DNA of 64,000 nt from Nitzschia sp. pyKryTriq1 (GCA_956465555.1 OY101116.1:620001-684000), one strand, 5' to 3'; shown: positions 1-11,631, counted from the stretch's first letter. Program-made: numbers and translations. The notes: generated by a model not told the origin, from the letters alone.

Positions 1-3000
1 TCAACTTACTTCATCACTAGCAATCGAGTCAAATTCAAGCCCGAGATTGCGAGAGGTAAAGTCCCGAGAAGTGTAGGCGACATTGGAAAAGTCAACACAA
101 GACTTTGTTTTTGGCAATGTCTTGAGCATTTCTTTCGATACGACCAGGATTTTGTGGCTCGCAAGTAATGATTTTTGCGTTCTCGCACACTTCGACCTCG
201 TTCTCTGACTCCACCATGGTGCATCGCGAATCCACGCCTTCTCGTTTTTGGGATCCTCCAGTGCTGCCAACGTTTGTTCGTAAAGTAATGAATCGCCCCA
301 GACCGGCTCTCCGTTAGTCGCCTGAATAGTCCGCGAATCAGCACGTGCCAACACGTAATGAAAGGTTCTGGCGCAAAGGTGAACTGATTGCGAGGCCCAC
401 TTGTCGAACGGATGTGTTAGAGACTGACAGGGTAATGTGACGGTTGCTGTTCCGTCAAGAGACGCCACATCGGGGGTACCTATCTCCATATCGTCGGGCT
501 TTTCACGATTAGACGTGCCCTTGACATCGCTACCAGCTAGTGGCGTGATTAAGGGTGGACCTGACATGGTGGTCTGGAATGGGGTCTCTACCTGCGTCTC
601 GATTTTCTGGAAGGAATGAGGCGTCGTCGTCAGATGCATCGCCGGCGTGACAAAGCTCATACGCACTTTCATGCTGGCTGCTTCATTTGCGGAGGAACTG
701 TTTTGACTGTTACCGGTAGACTTCCAAGCATAAGATTCCGTCAAGGGACTCAAATCACGAAAAAGTTCGGTCTCTTCACTGCTACGACCTTTTGTGGATT
801 CCTCTTGCTCGATGGGACGACGTGAGCCCTCTCCTGTAGTAGAGGTGGTTCTGTCATCCTGCATGGAGCGATTTGAATTATCTCCACCCAGGCTTTTCGT
901 ATCCGTGCGGCGTGATGGGGAGTTTTCAGTTTCCGAATCAGAATGAATGCCGTCATCCAGCAGTATTGTTCGTTCTTCGGACTTTGGTGGTGGTCGTGGT
1001 AAGATTTTTTCAAAGTCAGCAGTTTCTGGCAAGTGGTTTTCCGACTCATCCATGGAGTTTCGTACGGAAAACTGTTGCTCGTCGTGCTGAGGAAGTGGGC
1101 ACAGTGATCGACGTGGCTGATTGAACAAATCAACTCTGAGGGCTTCGTGTTCCGATGATGATTGATGGTCTCTGTGATTGTTTTCAGATGCGACTCCAAG
1201 AGCTTTCTCACTGGACCGCTGCTGGCGCTCACAATGCATCACAGTCTGTTCTTCGGACGGAGTGAATTCCAGTGTTGGAGGGCGAGGAAAGATTCGTTCA
1301 AAAGCGGCAGTTTCCGGCAGCTCGTTTGCCGATGATTCATCCATGGAGTTTCCCACCGAAAACTGTTGTTGGTCGTCGTGCTGACGAAGTGGATATAGTG
1401 ATCGACTTGTCTGAGTGGAATCATTTCTAGAGTTTTCCCGATCCAACAATGATTGGTGGTGTCCTCTCTGATTGTTTTCGGACGCGACTCTAGGATCGTT
1501 TTCACTGGATTGCTGCTGGCTCTCACAATGCATCACAGTCTGTTCTTCGGACGGAGAGAATTCCAGTGGTGGGGGGCGAGGAAAGATTCGTTCAAAATCG
1601 GCAGTTTCCGGCAGCTCGTTTGCCGATGATTCATCCATGGAGTTTCCCACCGAAAACTGTTGTTGGTCGTCGTGCTGACGAAGTGGATATAGTGATCGAC
1701 TTGTCTGAGTGGAATCATTTCTAGAGTTTTCCCGATCCAACAATGATTGGTGGTGTCCTCTCTGATTGTTTTCGGACGCGACTCTAGGATCTTTTTCACT
1801 GGATTGCTGCTGGCTCTCACGATGCATTCCAGTCGGTTCTTCGGACGGAGAGAATTCCAGTGGTGAGGGGCGAGGAAAGATTCGTTCAAAATCAGCCGTT
1901 TCCGGCAAATCATTTGACGATTCTTCATCCATGGAATGATCATGATCTTGGGGGGTTTGTGTAGGAGGGGACTGGCTACTGCTCGTACCACAGCATTTGG
2001 TAAACTTCGACTGTGAAAGTTCTGGCTCGGATGATCGAGATGAATTCGAGGTTTTCGCAGCAGGCGGTCGGGGATACGATGCTTCAAAGTCTTCGGTTTC
2101 GGTGGGTAGCAGTTCTCGAGGGGAAGTAGGCGTCGAATCATCCTTCGTTCGTTCATCACTAGTACCAGAATAGTCATGCTGTTGTCCTGCCTGCAAGTCC
2201 TTCTGCTGCTCTTGTGGATGAGCGTACCTCCTCTCCCATCGTCGGCGAGTAGGACGTCGAGAAATTGGGACGGGAGTCTCTTGTTCCTCGGCCTCCTTGT
2301 GAGAAAATAGTAATGCTGTAGACGACTCAAGCCCACCTGTTTGCTCCCCTGCTGTCAAAGCGTTTGGCATTGAAGCATTCTGCTGGGAATCATAGTCCTC
2401 CTCCTGCTGATGTTGTTGTTGCTGTTCCAACTCATCATCAAAGTCAAAAGCATCCGTTTTCAAACGTTTCGATGATGAGAGTGATCCTTTCGCTGCTTCG
2501 CTCTCCTCCTCCCGACCTCCATTCGTTTTTTCTCCTCGCCGGTGACTCATCATCTTTCGCCATTCTCGTTTGGTCCCGCCAAAGCCTTCCCATTGTCCAT
2601 CCTGGTTGATTCGATACCAGCACGACGACGCTGCTCTGGTAGAATGATCTTCCCCCGCACCAACAACACCACCATCAGCCGGTCCAAGGTATTCTGGATC
2701 CAAGGAATCGTAATTTCGAGGCCCAGGTTGCTCCCATGGCAATACTCCTGATGACGGCTTTGTTCTTGTTATCATCCACGACGAGTTGTCGCCGCCACCA
2801 CTAATTCGGCACCATTCGGTGGAAGATCCTGATGAGGAGGCGGCCGGGACGGATGAAGATGGTGGTGGAGGTGCACGATCGTTGTCACTTATCGTCCCTG
2901 GCTGCTCCTGCTGCAAAGCACCAACGTTTTCAATAGGCGATGCATTCTCCATCGTGCGTTCTTGTTCACGTTCTCGCTCCAATTTTTTCAACAACGCCTT

Positions 3001-3456
3001 CAAGATCAAGACTACACAACCAGCATCTTGGGCCGAAGGATCATAGATGTTTGGTCCATTGACACTCACAAATATGGTAGAAAGTGATTGTTGCTGCTGG
3101 TGCTGCTGTTGTTGTTGCTCTTGCTGTTGATTTTTGGGTGTCGTCGTCGTTGTTGTTGCCTTGGCATAGCAGGCCAAGCAACGAAGAACAGCATCATCAC
3201 CATCACCATCCCCATCCCCATCCCCATCAACTATGATGATGAGCTCCGCGGTCGATGACATGACTCGATGGCATTGGCCACATGTCAACAAGGCCTCCAA
3301 TTCGGCAATGATTTGCCGTAGCATCGACATCGCTTCGATGTCGATGTCCTTTGTTGAAAAAAGAAACCTCATGGTAAAAGAGGAGGAGACAAGTCTAGTC
3401 ATCAATGTGTCTACGTATGGAGATGATATTACGAATGAAAATTGCCGCCAATGCAT
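1..3456 (-). CDS. Large low-complexity polar protein with internal repeats, partial at window edge
   Basis: Open frame of 1151 codons; possible starts are ATGs at 3456, 3402 and 3372, and I cannot choose between them. Near the N-terminus two CxxC pairs (LTCGQC and LRCLAC) suggest a small zinc-binding or degenerate RING-like module, followed by Asp-Gly and Gln runs. The centre holds a motif of the form LPETADFERIFPRPPPLEF, present about five times in diverging copies, two of them inside nearly identical 294-bp DNA repeats. The C-terminal 140 residues are more ordered and end at a TGA at 1..3, but the last codons read GAA-GTAAGT-TGA. GTAAGT is a perfect splice donor, so the true gene probably continues left of the window. 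A BRCT-type C-terminus is conceivable but I cannot support it. Function unknown. The coding call rests on length and repeat frame conservation. Confidence 0.6.
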   Translation of the reverse strand: MHWRQFSFVISSPYVDTLMTRLVSSSFTMRFLFSTKDIDIEAMSMLRQIIAELEALLTCGQCHRVMSSTAELIIIVDGDGDGDGDGDDAVLRCLACYAKATTTTTTPKNQQQEQQQQQHQQQQSLSTIFVSVNGPNIYDPSAQDAGCVVLILKALLKKLEREREQERTMENASPIENVGALQQEQPGTISDNDRAPPPPSSSVPAASSSGSSTEWCRISGGGDNSSWMITRTKPSSGVLPWEQPGPRNYDSLDPEYLGPADGGVVGAGEDHSTRAASSCWYRINQDGQWEGFGGTKREWRKMMSHRRGEKTNGGREEESEAAKGSLSSSKRLKTDAFDFDDELEQQQQHQQEEDYDSQQNASMPNALTAGEQTGGLESSTALLFSHKEAEEQETPVPISRRPTRRRWERRYAHPQEQQKDLQAGQQHDYSGTSDERTKDDSTPTSPRELLPTETEDFEASYPRPPAAKTSNSSRSSEPELSQSKFTKCCGTSSSQSPPTQTPQDHDHSMDEESSNDLPETADFERIFPRPSPLEFSPSEEPTGMHRESQQQSSEKDPRVASENNQRGHHQSLLDRENSRNDSTQTSRSLYPLRQHDDQQQFSVGNSMDESSANELPETADFERIFPRPPPLEFSPSEEQTVMHCESQQQSSENDPRVASENNQRGHHQSLLDRENSRNDSTQTSRSLYPLRQHDDQQQFSVGNSMDESSANELPETAAFERIFPRPPTLEFTPSEEQTVMHCERQQRSSEKALGVASENNHRDHQSSSEHEALRVDLFNQPRRSLCPLPQHDEQQFSVRNSMDESENHLPETADFEKILPRPPPKSEERTILLDDGIHSDSETENSPSRRTDTKSLGGDNSNRSMQDDRTTSTTGEGSRRPIEQEESTKGRSSEETELFRDLSPLTESYAWKSTGNSQNSSSANEAASMKVRMSFVTPAMHLTTTPHSFQKIETQVETPFQTTMSGPPLITPLAGSDVKGTSNREKPDDMEIGTPDVASLDGTATVTLPCQSLTHPFDKWASQSVHLCARTFHYVLARADSRTIQATNGEPVWGDSLLYEQTLAALEDPKNEKAWIRDAPWWSQRTRSKCARTQKSLLASHKILVVSKEMLKTLPKTKSCVDFSNVAYTSRDFTSRNLGLEFDSIASDEVS
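1240..1826. repeat. Tandem 294-bp in-frame coding repeat
   Basis: Two units about 294 bp apart (roughly 1240-1532 and 1534-1826) are nearly identical by eye across the whole unit. 294 is a multiple of three, so each encodes 98 residues in the same frame of the minus-strand gene. More diverged related units lie on both sides (about 960-1238 and 1827-1935). This indicates a recent in-frame duplication within an older repeat array. Confidence 0.85.
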
Positions 3457-3900
3457 TTATTTTGCATGCCCCATATTCGCTCAGCATCTCTCGACCCTCG
3501 CGATTTCTCGCGTTTTGGCTCATTATTGGATTGTCGCGCCATAAAACTCTCCTCCCGGACCTCCGGCGGGAGGACGGACTGGTCCTTTTAGTCGGGTCAG
3601 TCCATTCAGCAAGGTAGTTAGTAGTACCGGTAGAGCTTATAGCTGCTACCTTGACGCTCGAGAACAACAAAAACTAGTAGTAATCCACGTTTACTACTCT
3701 ATTATTTGTTCTTCTTGTCTTGGTTCAAGACTTATAGTAGAATGAATGATGATTCTATTCAGTCATTCATTCTTTCAACATCACGGTGCAGATGCAAAGC
3801 ACTCGTATAGTGTGTAGTGTGGTGAATATAATCATGTAGATGTGCCGTGAGGAACACTTATTCGCTCCTCGCTCCTCGCTCCATCCGTCTTCCTCTTCCG
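3457..3900. other. Intergenic stretch
   Basis: Lies between the 5' end of the leftmost gene and the 3' end of the STEAP-like gene. AT-rich and TAGTA-rich, with no supported gene. It presumably holds the promoter of the leftmost gene and the terminator of the STEAP-like gene; I see no specific motif. Confidence 0.5.
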
Positions 3901-5686
3901 TTACTCGACCTCCCGACCAGAAGGATAAGCCGGAAAAGAAGCAGTAGGAGGAGCCTCCACTTCTACTTCTTCCTCCTCATCGTTCTCCTTCGGATCACTC
4001 TTCGTAACCACCATCTCTTCGTCTTCTCCGTTCTTTGCTTTCTTGTTGCTGGTGGAAACCACCGTCGTTGTTGTTGTCACCGGAGCAGTTTGTGGAGCCA
4101 ACAACAACCACGCCAACCATTTCGTCCACGAAACCACCAAGACGATCAGCTTCAAAAATATAGCCAACATGGGAAGGACCGACGCCATCAGAGTGGTGGG
4201 TGGCATGGAGCCATTGCCCCCACCCCAACTGTAGGGAGAACGTTCGTCTTTTGGGGCGCCCCACGAGTCGTACGCCAGCAAAAGAACGTGCAGGAAGCCT
4301 ATGGATACGGGTATAATGATGTGACAGCAGTAGTAGTAGTAGAAGAAGTTATTGTGAGAATGCATTCTGGAATGCTAGTGCATGCACTCCGTCCGCGGAC
4401 CACCAACTGCTATTTGTAGTACACGTACCGAAAATCAAAGCCCACCAGACCACTTGTCCAAACACACACATGGCTTGGGCTTTGTTGAGCGAGCGATTCA
4501 CCGAAGGCAAACTGGCAATGCCTGCCAAAATGTAAAGGGATGAGCTCACAACTCCAAACAACATGGACACTTCTTTTTCCTTCTCCATGCTGCCCGCGTC
4601 GTCACCTCGTCCCAGCATGTGACCATAGTAACTTGTGTTGAAGATCAACAACATGAGGCACATATGCAAATACAAGAAAAAGAGGGCCAAGAGTCCGACA
4701 TGTTTGCGGATACCGAGGCCCCACAATACAATGGAAGGAAGGCGAACAATTTTGGGACGGAATTCGCCACGAAGGCGAGCTACCAGGCCTGGTAGTTGGG
4801 CGAGAGCAAATCCCCAAATGCAAGTCCAAGCAAAGGATTTGTTCATGCCACGGAGAATGCTAGTTGTGGAAGTGAAACAAAGAAATAAACACCAAGTGTT
4901 GCGTGAGAAAGAACGTATTGCATACTATAGCAATCACAGCAGAAAGCCTGATGCTGCTGTTGTTGTTCATCACAACATGACTTACATTGTATCCCAAGTA
5001 AAGTTAGGTTGTTCTCTCATAATGAATATCATGTAGAGAAACGAAAAGAGAAAGACGAGAGTCATGACAATCGAGGCATGGATCCATTCAATGCCGACGC
5101 TACTCTGGGAAGATCGAATGTTGTCAAAACGATCGTGGGGGACGACGTGGACCGAAAAGCCGAGGAATTCAGCCAAGCCCTTGACATTGGCCACAACTCC
5201 TTCATCGGGACCACAGAGCTCGGTAATCGGTCTGTTCTTCTCCGAGGCCTTGAGCTGAAGTAAATAAAGTGCACCGTTGTCATTCAAACCCTTGCACCAA
5301 TTACGAAAGCTTTCCATGTGGCATTTCTCCAAGGCGTACTTGAAATCCGCACACTCATTCACGCCGCAGTTGGTGGCATCGATCCAAATCGCTGATGGCT
5401 TGACTTGATTGAAATGGTTTGTGATAAAGCTGGCCAAGATACCGGCAGGGATAGACAAGATCAAGATATCAGCTGTCAGTATTGCCTCGTCAAAGTCGAC
5501 GATGGGAACTCCAGTTTTGTGAAGAAATTCTGGCATCTTTGTCTTCATGCTGTATTGAAGAGGCTCGGCGGCAAAAAGTTCATACATTGCGCCATCATTC
5601 TTGTTACCAAACAAGGAATACATGTGTGCCAAGCCATTGGCGGCATCTCCAGTTCCTACTATCAAAACTTTAGTAGGCTCACTCAT
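3901..5686 (-). CDS. STEAP-like metalloreductase, FNO-type NADPH domain plus ferric reductase membrane domain
   Basis: Three exons: 5686..4986, 4859..about 4425 and about 4366..3901, giving roughly 533 residues. Intron 1 is GTAAGT...CTAG. Intron 2 needs a weaker GTGTAC donor to keep frame, so that junction is tentative. The N-terminal about 210 residues are a Rossmann fold (VLIVGTGDAANG, with acidic strand ends) like the F420H2:NADP oxidoreductase domain of STEAP proteins. A first membrane helix follows at the end of exon 1. Exon 2 carries helices with the IRKHVGLLALFFLYLH segment and exon 3 carries FLHVLLLAYDSW; these two histidines fit the haem ligands. The C-terminal tail is acidic and cytosolic-looking. 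Known family role: NADPH-dependent reduction of ferric or cupric ions at membranes. Splitting it into three separate genes is unlikely because the exons match consecutive parts of one family. Confidence 0.82.
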
Positions 5687-6529
5687 GGTTGTTATTTTCT
5701 GTTGTGTTGCTTGGGTTGTGTGTTGTTGTAGCAGAAGTGCTTTTGTGAACAGTAGTTGGAAAACGATCGATTAGGGCAAGGTCTATGATCTATGAGAAGC
5801 CAAAAACCAACGGATTCGCTTTTATGCAAAAAACCCGATTGGCTCCTCTCCCTTGTATGTCTCCGTCATCCTGACAGCAGGTGCTAGTAGTCCAGCTGCT
5901 GTTGACAAGAACGTGAGCCATGCATGGGAGATGGGAGTTCTCATAGCTTTTTCTCTCAAAAATAATGAGAACACCTTTCGTCGGATGCACTTTCAACTTT
6001 GGAGAGCTTGTCGTTCGTTCTCCTCAATATCAGGTATCGTTGGCTGAGCTATGCTGTATGTCAACATTTCAACAACAATGTGATGGTGCTTGTTGTTTGT
6101 ACGAGTAGCGCTTCGACAAGCAATCGGCAAAGTGCAAAGTGACATCGACAAAACGTCACTCTCACAACATCATGGTCTCATTTTTATTTTTTTGCTTCGA
6201 TCGGTGATCGGTGACTGCCGGCGAGCTCGCTTGCGTTTGGACGCATAAATTGATGTCGTATAAGACATGAGACACGTCATGCAATTATTTTTATTCATCC
6301 TTGAAGCATTTTTATTCACAGCTATGCATGCGCGCCCGTCGGCATTTTCATGTGTTTCGCCGAAACAGCCACCTGACACCTGCCAATGCTAAAAATTGCC
6401 GTGCCAAACGAAACGATGGCGTCGTCTCAAAACACAATCCTTTCTTCACTCAAAACTCGAAAAGACAGGAACACTTCTTGCAGCGATTGATTGGTATCGA
6501 TACATACAGTACCAGTATTCTTACACACC
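5687..6529. other. Divergent promoter region
   Basis: Separates the minus-strand STEAP-like gene from the plus-strand membrane protein gene. Only short unsupported reading frames are present. Presumably carries both 5' UTRs and promoters. Confidence 0.5.
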
Positions 6530-7441
6530 ATGTTGTCGGCGATAAAGGAAAAGTTTCATTCTGTGAATTGGTCGAGCGTCAAAGCCAACAAAGTGTTGAT
6601 CGCTTGGTTGATTTTCGGTACCGTAGCGGTCGTTGGCCCACCGATTCAATGGCAAATCCAGCGAGCCAAATTTTATCGACAGTACGGCAAGTACGTAGCG
6701 TATGAAGAACAGCAACGCCAATACGAAGAAGCACAGAATCAAAACAACAACAACAATGATGGATATTCCTACTATTCCAGTTACTACAAAAATTGTTCGA
6801 GCTGGAATTTTCGCTGCCGAGCCAAACAAGAAAAGTATGCGCAACAATATTTTGGTGATAACAACAACAACAATGGCGGCTACGACGAGAATGGAAATCC
6901 TGTGGCCGACACTCAAATTCCTGGCTGGTTTCAATTCATGAGTGGACGTAGTAGTCAATCGGAAGCCATGCGTCGTTGGCAAGAGGAAAATACCGGTGTG
7001 CGTCAAGAGGACGACGACGACCGCAATCAAGGAAAGGCGACGGCTGGAGAAATCTTTGTGGCGGTGTACATGATTTTGGTAGTCCTAGCAACGGTGGTCT
7101 ACGGAACCATGCGCCTCTACGAGTCTGGATTGCACAACATCGGAAAGGATCGACTAACGGGATTGATTGTCGCCTTGGTTCTGGTTATGAATTTGCTATT
7201 TTTGAATTTGCTGCTGATGCCCTCATTGGTCTCTGTCGAAGACAGAATGATGGAGGAAAGCGTCTACGGATGGTATGGCCAGATTGGCGTACTTATGGCG
7301 TACATTGACTTTTATGGACTGCTGTTTTGTGCTGGATTTTTGGCTGCCTTTTACTTTGTCTTTTTCCGAGCCGGAAAGGCCGCCACCACAGACCCAGAAA
7401 AGGGAGAAGAATTTGTCGCTGGCGATTATGTTTCTGCCTGA
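6530..7441 (+). CDS. Polytopic membrane protein of unknown function
   Basis: Single exon, 303 residues from the ATG at 6530; an in-frame ATG at 6491 would add 13 residues that look like 5' UTR. Predicted membrane helices by eye: residues about 14-33 (VLIAWLIFGTVAVVGPP), then after a long hydrophilic loop a helix starting AGEIFVAVYMILVV, one at LIVALVLVMNLLFLN and one at LLFCAGFLAAFYFVFF. The loop is rich in Asn, Gln and Tyr with two poly-Asn runs and a Cys pair (NCSSWNFRC) that could be a lumenal disulfide. The C-terminus is short and acidic. I do not recognise the family. Faces the STEAP-like gene across a divergent promoter. Confidence 0.75.
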   Translation: MLSAIKEKFHSVNWSSVKANKVLIAWLIFGTVAVVGPPIQWQIQRAKFYRQYGKYVAYEEQQRQYEEAQNQNNNNNDGYSYYSSYYKNCSSWNFRCRAKQEKYAQQYFGDNNNNNGGYDENGNPVADTQIPGWFQFMSGRSSQSEAMRRWQEENTGVRQEDDDDRNQGKATAGEIFVAVYMILVVLATVVYGTMRLYESGLHNIGKDRLTGLIVALVLVMNLLFLNLLLMPSLVSVEDRMMEESVYGWYGQIGVLMAYIDFYGLLFCAGFLAAFYFVFFRAGKAATTDPEKGEEFVAGDYVSA

Positions 7442-8009
7442 GTATTGGACCTTCGATCATACTCGTAGGCCTTTGGTTTCAACATATTGTTTTCTTGAGC
7501 TGAAAGTGTCATCAGTCATCATACTGCTGGCGAACTATTTGTGTTTCTGCAGAGTAGTAGAGTAATATAATATTATAGAAAAAAGATAACCTGCATTCTC
7601 CCTCTGGCTACTACTGCACCCGTACCGCTGCTTCATGGTGAAAGAGGGAGGAGAAGTCATCAATGCGTCGTAGTGTCTTTTGTTTGATGAATGTCTTCCT
7701 TGCCGCCATTCCATTTTGCCTCGTTCCTTTCGGCTTTGTCGCTTGTCCGCGCCATGAAATGATCATTCTAGTCGGATCAGTCCATCGTGGAATCTGGAAT
7801 CTTGTACTGTTCACGTACAGTACAAGTACCAGTATTCTTTTTCAACACGCATGGCATCCGGCCAAGCGCGCAAGACAACGCGATCCATACACTATTCATA
7901 CCGGTAAATAAAAGTACGAAACGGTACGAGTACGGTACAACGTACAGTACGAGTACAACAAGCGAAACAAAAAACGCACTCATTATTTTTATTCATCATC
8001 TCTTTCACC
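7442..8009. other. Intergenic stretch with GTAC-rich motifs
   Basis: Contains repeated GTACAGTACAAGTACC and GTACGAAACGGTACGAGTACGGTAC words around 7800-7960, directly upstream of the next gene. No supported coding sequence. Confidence 0.5.
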
Positions 8010-9125
8010 ATGGTGTTCATCGCTGCTACCCGCCGGTCACTGATATTATGCACACGACGAGTGGTGGCTCGTAGTTTCTGTAAGTTATTTTTTGCTGTCA
8101 TTTTATTTGTAAATTTTTTTACTTGTTGTTGGGGTTTGCCGATGCCAGGGAATGAATCCTTCGGATCGAATTTGACATCTGAACATTGTTGGAATACGGA
8201 AATCAGTGCTTTGGAATACGAAAATCGAGGGGGTGTCTTTTTCGTCATGATGATGATGGTGGTGATAATGATGATGATTCTTTTCACTCCCTCTAATATC
8301 ATACCTCCAAGCAAAGCATCTCGTTCTGGTGTCTCATGATTATAATATTTTGTTGTTTCTGTTTTCGTTCGCACAACATATGACACAGCGTCCGCGGCTC
8401 CTCAATGGGAAGGAGGTCTCCCCGACAGTATCAAACGGGTCGGACAATCCTCCGCCTTTCCCAATGAATACCCGGGCATGGTCTACGAATTCAATTGGTG
8501 TTTGAATGGAGATGGGGTCACTCCACTCAAGCGATCCGCCTTTCGCATCAACAAACCGCTCGATGCCAAGATCGCAGGATTGACTCCCAACTCCAAGAAC
8601 TTGAAGATAAAAGCAAAACCCATCCCGGAAGCAGGAACCGACGCCTTGACATTTGAAGACTTTGATGCAGCGTGTCAAACGGCCAGAGATAACCTCAGTT
8701 TGGCGGACGCTTTGTATTGTCCTGAGGGTCACGTACCTTCGACAACTGCGGGTGTCCGTGTCATTTCCAATTCGGGACGATTGGCTCCTGATATCTTGGC
8801 CTACTTGGATCGTTGCCCCAAACTATCGCCTCCTCAGTCCATGCCCATTACTTGCTTTGTTTTGGAAGGCGGAGAGGAATTCTCAGGATTTTCGATTGAA
8901 GAAATTGAAGTGCCTGTGGCACCTGAAGAAGGAGTTAGCGTCTATGACTTGGGATACCAACCCAAAGAGGCCAAGTCGGTAGCGACGGTCGTGGTATCCG
9001 GAAAGAAGCCCGATATTGCTCATATTGTAGCCGGAATCGAAGCCAGTCAAAAGGCATTGGCACAAGATGAATTGGAGCGAGCCAAGAAGGCTGAAGAAGA
9101 GGCCAAGGCAGCCGAATCTGCGTAA
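8010..9125 (+). CDS. Mitochondrially targeted protein of unknown function
   Basis: Two exons, 8010..8079 and 8389..9125, with a GTAAGT donor and an ACACAG acceptor joined in phase 1; 268 residues. The join creates an Arg-rich N-terminus with a RSFSSAA sequence, a classic mitochondrial presequence with an R-2 type cleavage site. The mature part is a compact, mostly soluble domain with several conserved-looking segments (VYEFNWCLNGDG, FEDFDAACQTARD, YCPEGHVPSTTAGVRV, PITCFVLEGG). It ends in an Ala/Lys/Glu-rich helix. I do not recognise the domain. The perfect frame continuity and the targeting signal created by the splice support the gene model. Confidence 0.8.
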
Positions 9126-9604
9126 ACCACTGCTCGTACTGTACTGTACTACTGTGTGGCGTGGCTTTTTCTGCGCCAACGTTTTATAATATCATTCTCT
9201 TTTGGCTACAAGTCTAGAATACATACTTGCAGTATGGATACTCATACTTCCGGCGCAAGAGAGATCTTCATTGCTCTCGACCGTCAAGGTACTGTAGAAT
9301 GAATAGAGTACCCAGTATGGGTTCGTACGGTACATACAGTGCCGGTAATTGTAGTACGTATGTAGCTAAAAATACTAATAAAATTAGACACAATTTTGTT
9401 GAGGTCGACTAAGTCGAGCCATCGATTCTGTCATCAGAGCGTTCCCCCGCAAAAACAAAACCGGCCGTCGCGCTCGCGGCGGTGTCAAGCGTCATCACCA
9501 AGATCAGCGATCGGGAATGATGCGTGAGATGGGGCCCGGGCGAAAACCAGAATTCAGTGTAGCTCATTTGCATTGCTACAACTTTGCACTTTTTCCAAGA
9601 AGGA
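9126..9604. other. Intergenic stretch
   Basis: 3' flank of the mitochondrial protein gene and 5' flank of the Kelch-BTB gene. Contains GTACTGTACTGTAC (about 9134) and GTACGGTACATACAGTACCGG words. No gene seen. Confidence 0.45.
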
Positions 9605-11631
9605 ATGGACAATCATTTCAACAACGACAACGAAGAACCTCCGACGTTGGAGGACTCTGATCACGAAGAAGGAACTGGTGTGTCTGGAGCGCCGAGATCG
9701 TCGTACGCTTCTATTCAAGATCCTCTTCTGCAGCAAGGCGGAAGAACTGTGGTCGTTGGACACCAAGCACTACTTCGACAACAAGCTCATGCACCAGCTC
9801 GAGGAAATTCAAGCACCCAGATTCCTAGTGCAAACTCCCACCTTATTCCCAGGCTCGAGAATCTCACCATGGTAGCTTCGGCATTGGGCGACGGCCATGG
9901 AACGTCTTCCTTTTCGATCCCCGAGTACGGAATCATGGACAGCCCTTCATCGGGATCAAACACAAGTGGATGGTCGGTGGTGGAAACAAATGGCGGCACG
10001 CCTCCTTCGGCAAGATCATTGCACGCAGCTGCCATGCTGAACGGCGTGATGTACGTCTTTGGAGGGTATGATGGCATGGCGAGGGTGAATACCTTTCACG
10101 CCTTTAGTTTTGCCGAGAAACGCTGGAGCCCCGTGTTGCCGAGTGCCAATTCTTCACATGCCCCCAGTCCCCGTGATCGTCATGTTGCCTTTGCTTTTGG
10201 GAATTCATTTTATGTGCATGGAGGATTTGACGGGACGTCGCGTGTTAGTGACTTTTGGGGGTTCGATTTCTCTTCGATGACCTGGCGAGAAGTGGTTGTG
10301 TTGACAGGCCGACCTCCCTCTCCCCGCCACTCACATGCGGCTGTGACCCATCGACATTCTCTCTATATATTTGGTGGATATGATGGTTCTTACAAGTGAG
10401 TTCTTGCGCTACAGTACCTGGTACTTTGGCATGTTGGTGTCATGATTGTTATTTCGTTGAGGGCGTGAAAATATCTCACAATCCGTCTTTTGCCACAGGT
10501 CGGATCTACACGAATTTGACTTTACCTTATCTCAGTGGAGCGCTGTACCAGCCGCTGGGCGGCGTCCTCGCTCGAGGTATCGAGCTACTGCTGTTGCGTA
10601 TAAGAATATGATGATATTGTACGGAGGCCATGATGGGACGAGACATCTCTCGGATACGCACATATTTGACTTTGACACTCGTACTTGGTCTGCCCTTGTC
10701 ACCGAAGGGACGGCCCCAATCCCTCGAGATTCACACATTAGTGTGATCCACTCCAATAGTATGTATATCTTTGGTGGGTCCAGTGGCAGTGCCATGAATG
10801 ATCTTCACGAATTGCAGTTGCCGCCGAACCCATCTACACCTGCGAAATGGTACGTTACGGTCGAATCTTCAGGTGTGCGCAGACTTTTCAACAAACATGG
10901 ACAATTTTGTCTCATTCCAGTTGCCATGTGTATCAATCAGGCGCCCAGTTAAGAGTAGCGACACCGATCAGCCCAATCGTCGTTTCTGCCACGTGGGTGT
11001 CGTCTACAACGAGGCCATGTTTGTATTCGGCGGGTACGACGGACAGGATCGATTGAATGACTTTGTCCGCTTTGACTTTACTGTATATGACTTGACTTTT
11101 GAGGTGCCTCCGTCGACTCTTGTCGCAGAATTCAGAGCTTTGGTGGACGAAGAAACGCTCTCGGATGTCACCTTCCTGGTCGAGGGGACACCAGTATTTG
11201 CCCACAAATTAATGCTCATGCGTTGTTCCTACTTTCGAGCACTCTTTTTGGGAGAAATGAAAGAGTCCAAAATGGCGACTATTCGAATTGAGCAGGTGTC
11301 GCATCCGATATTTCTCCAAGTGCTGGAATACCTTTATACAGATCAACTTCAGATTCCTTTTGAAAGTGCGATGGAACTTTTTGAAGCAGCCGACCTTTTC
11401 TGCGTACCGCGATTGAAAACCATGTGCGAGAAACGAATGCTACAATCTATCAATGTCGAAAATGCAGCTGGAATCTTCCACGCGGCCGATATGCATTCGG
11501 CTATGGCCTTGCGAAGCAAGGCGAAGAAATTCATCCTGTCACACTTTGAAGCAGTCTCCAAGACATTTTGCTTTGAAGAAATGGGACGTGGGAACATCGA
11601 CTTAGTATTTGAACTATTGCAAAGCCGATAG
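9605..11631 (+). CDS. Kelch-repeat BTB/POZ protein, LZTR1-like layout
   Basis: Three exons: 9605..10395, 10499..10849 and 10941..11631; 610 residues. Introns have GTGAGT and GTACGT donors with CCACAG and AATCAG acceptors, and both joins restore Kelch repeats across the splice. Residues about 125-440 contain Kelch blades with the diagnostic double-glycine YVFGGYDG-type motif (VFGGYDGMARV, YVHGGFDG, YIFGGYDGSYK, ILYGGHDG, YIFGGSSG, FVFGGYDG). A BTB domain follows (SDVTFLVEG, AHKLMLMRCSYFRALF), then a BACK-like helical tail. Such proteins commonly act as substrate adaptors for Cullin-3 ubiquitin ligases; that role is inferred from the family. Propeller first and BTB last is the LZTR1 arrangement. 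An upstream ATG at 9584 would add seven residues. Confidence 0.9.

Noticed and set aside
3190-3235. CRISPR or tandem array at the CATCCC repeats
   Set aside because: It is a coding hexanucleotide run giving Asp-Gly repeats, with no spacers.
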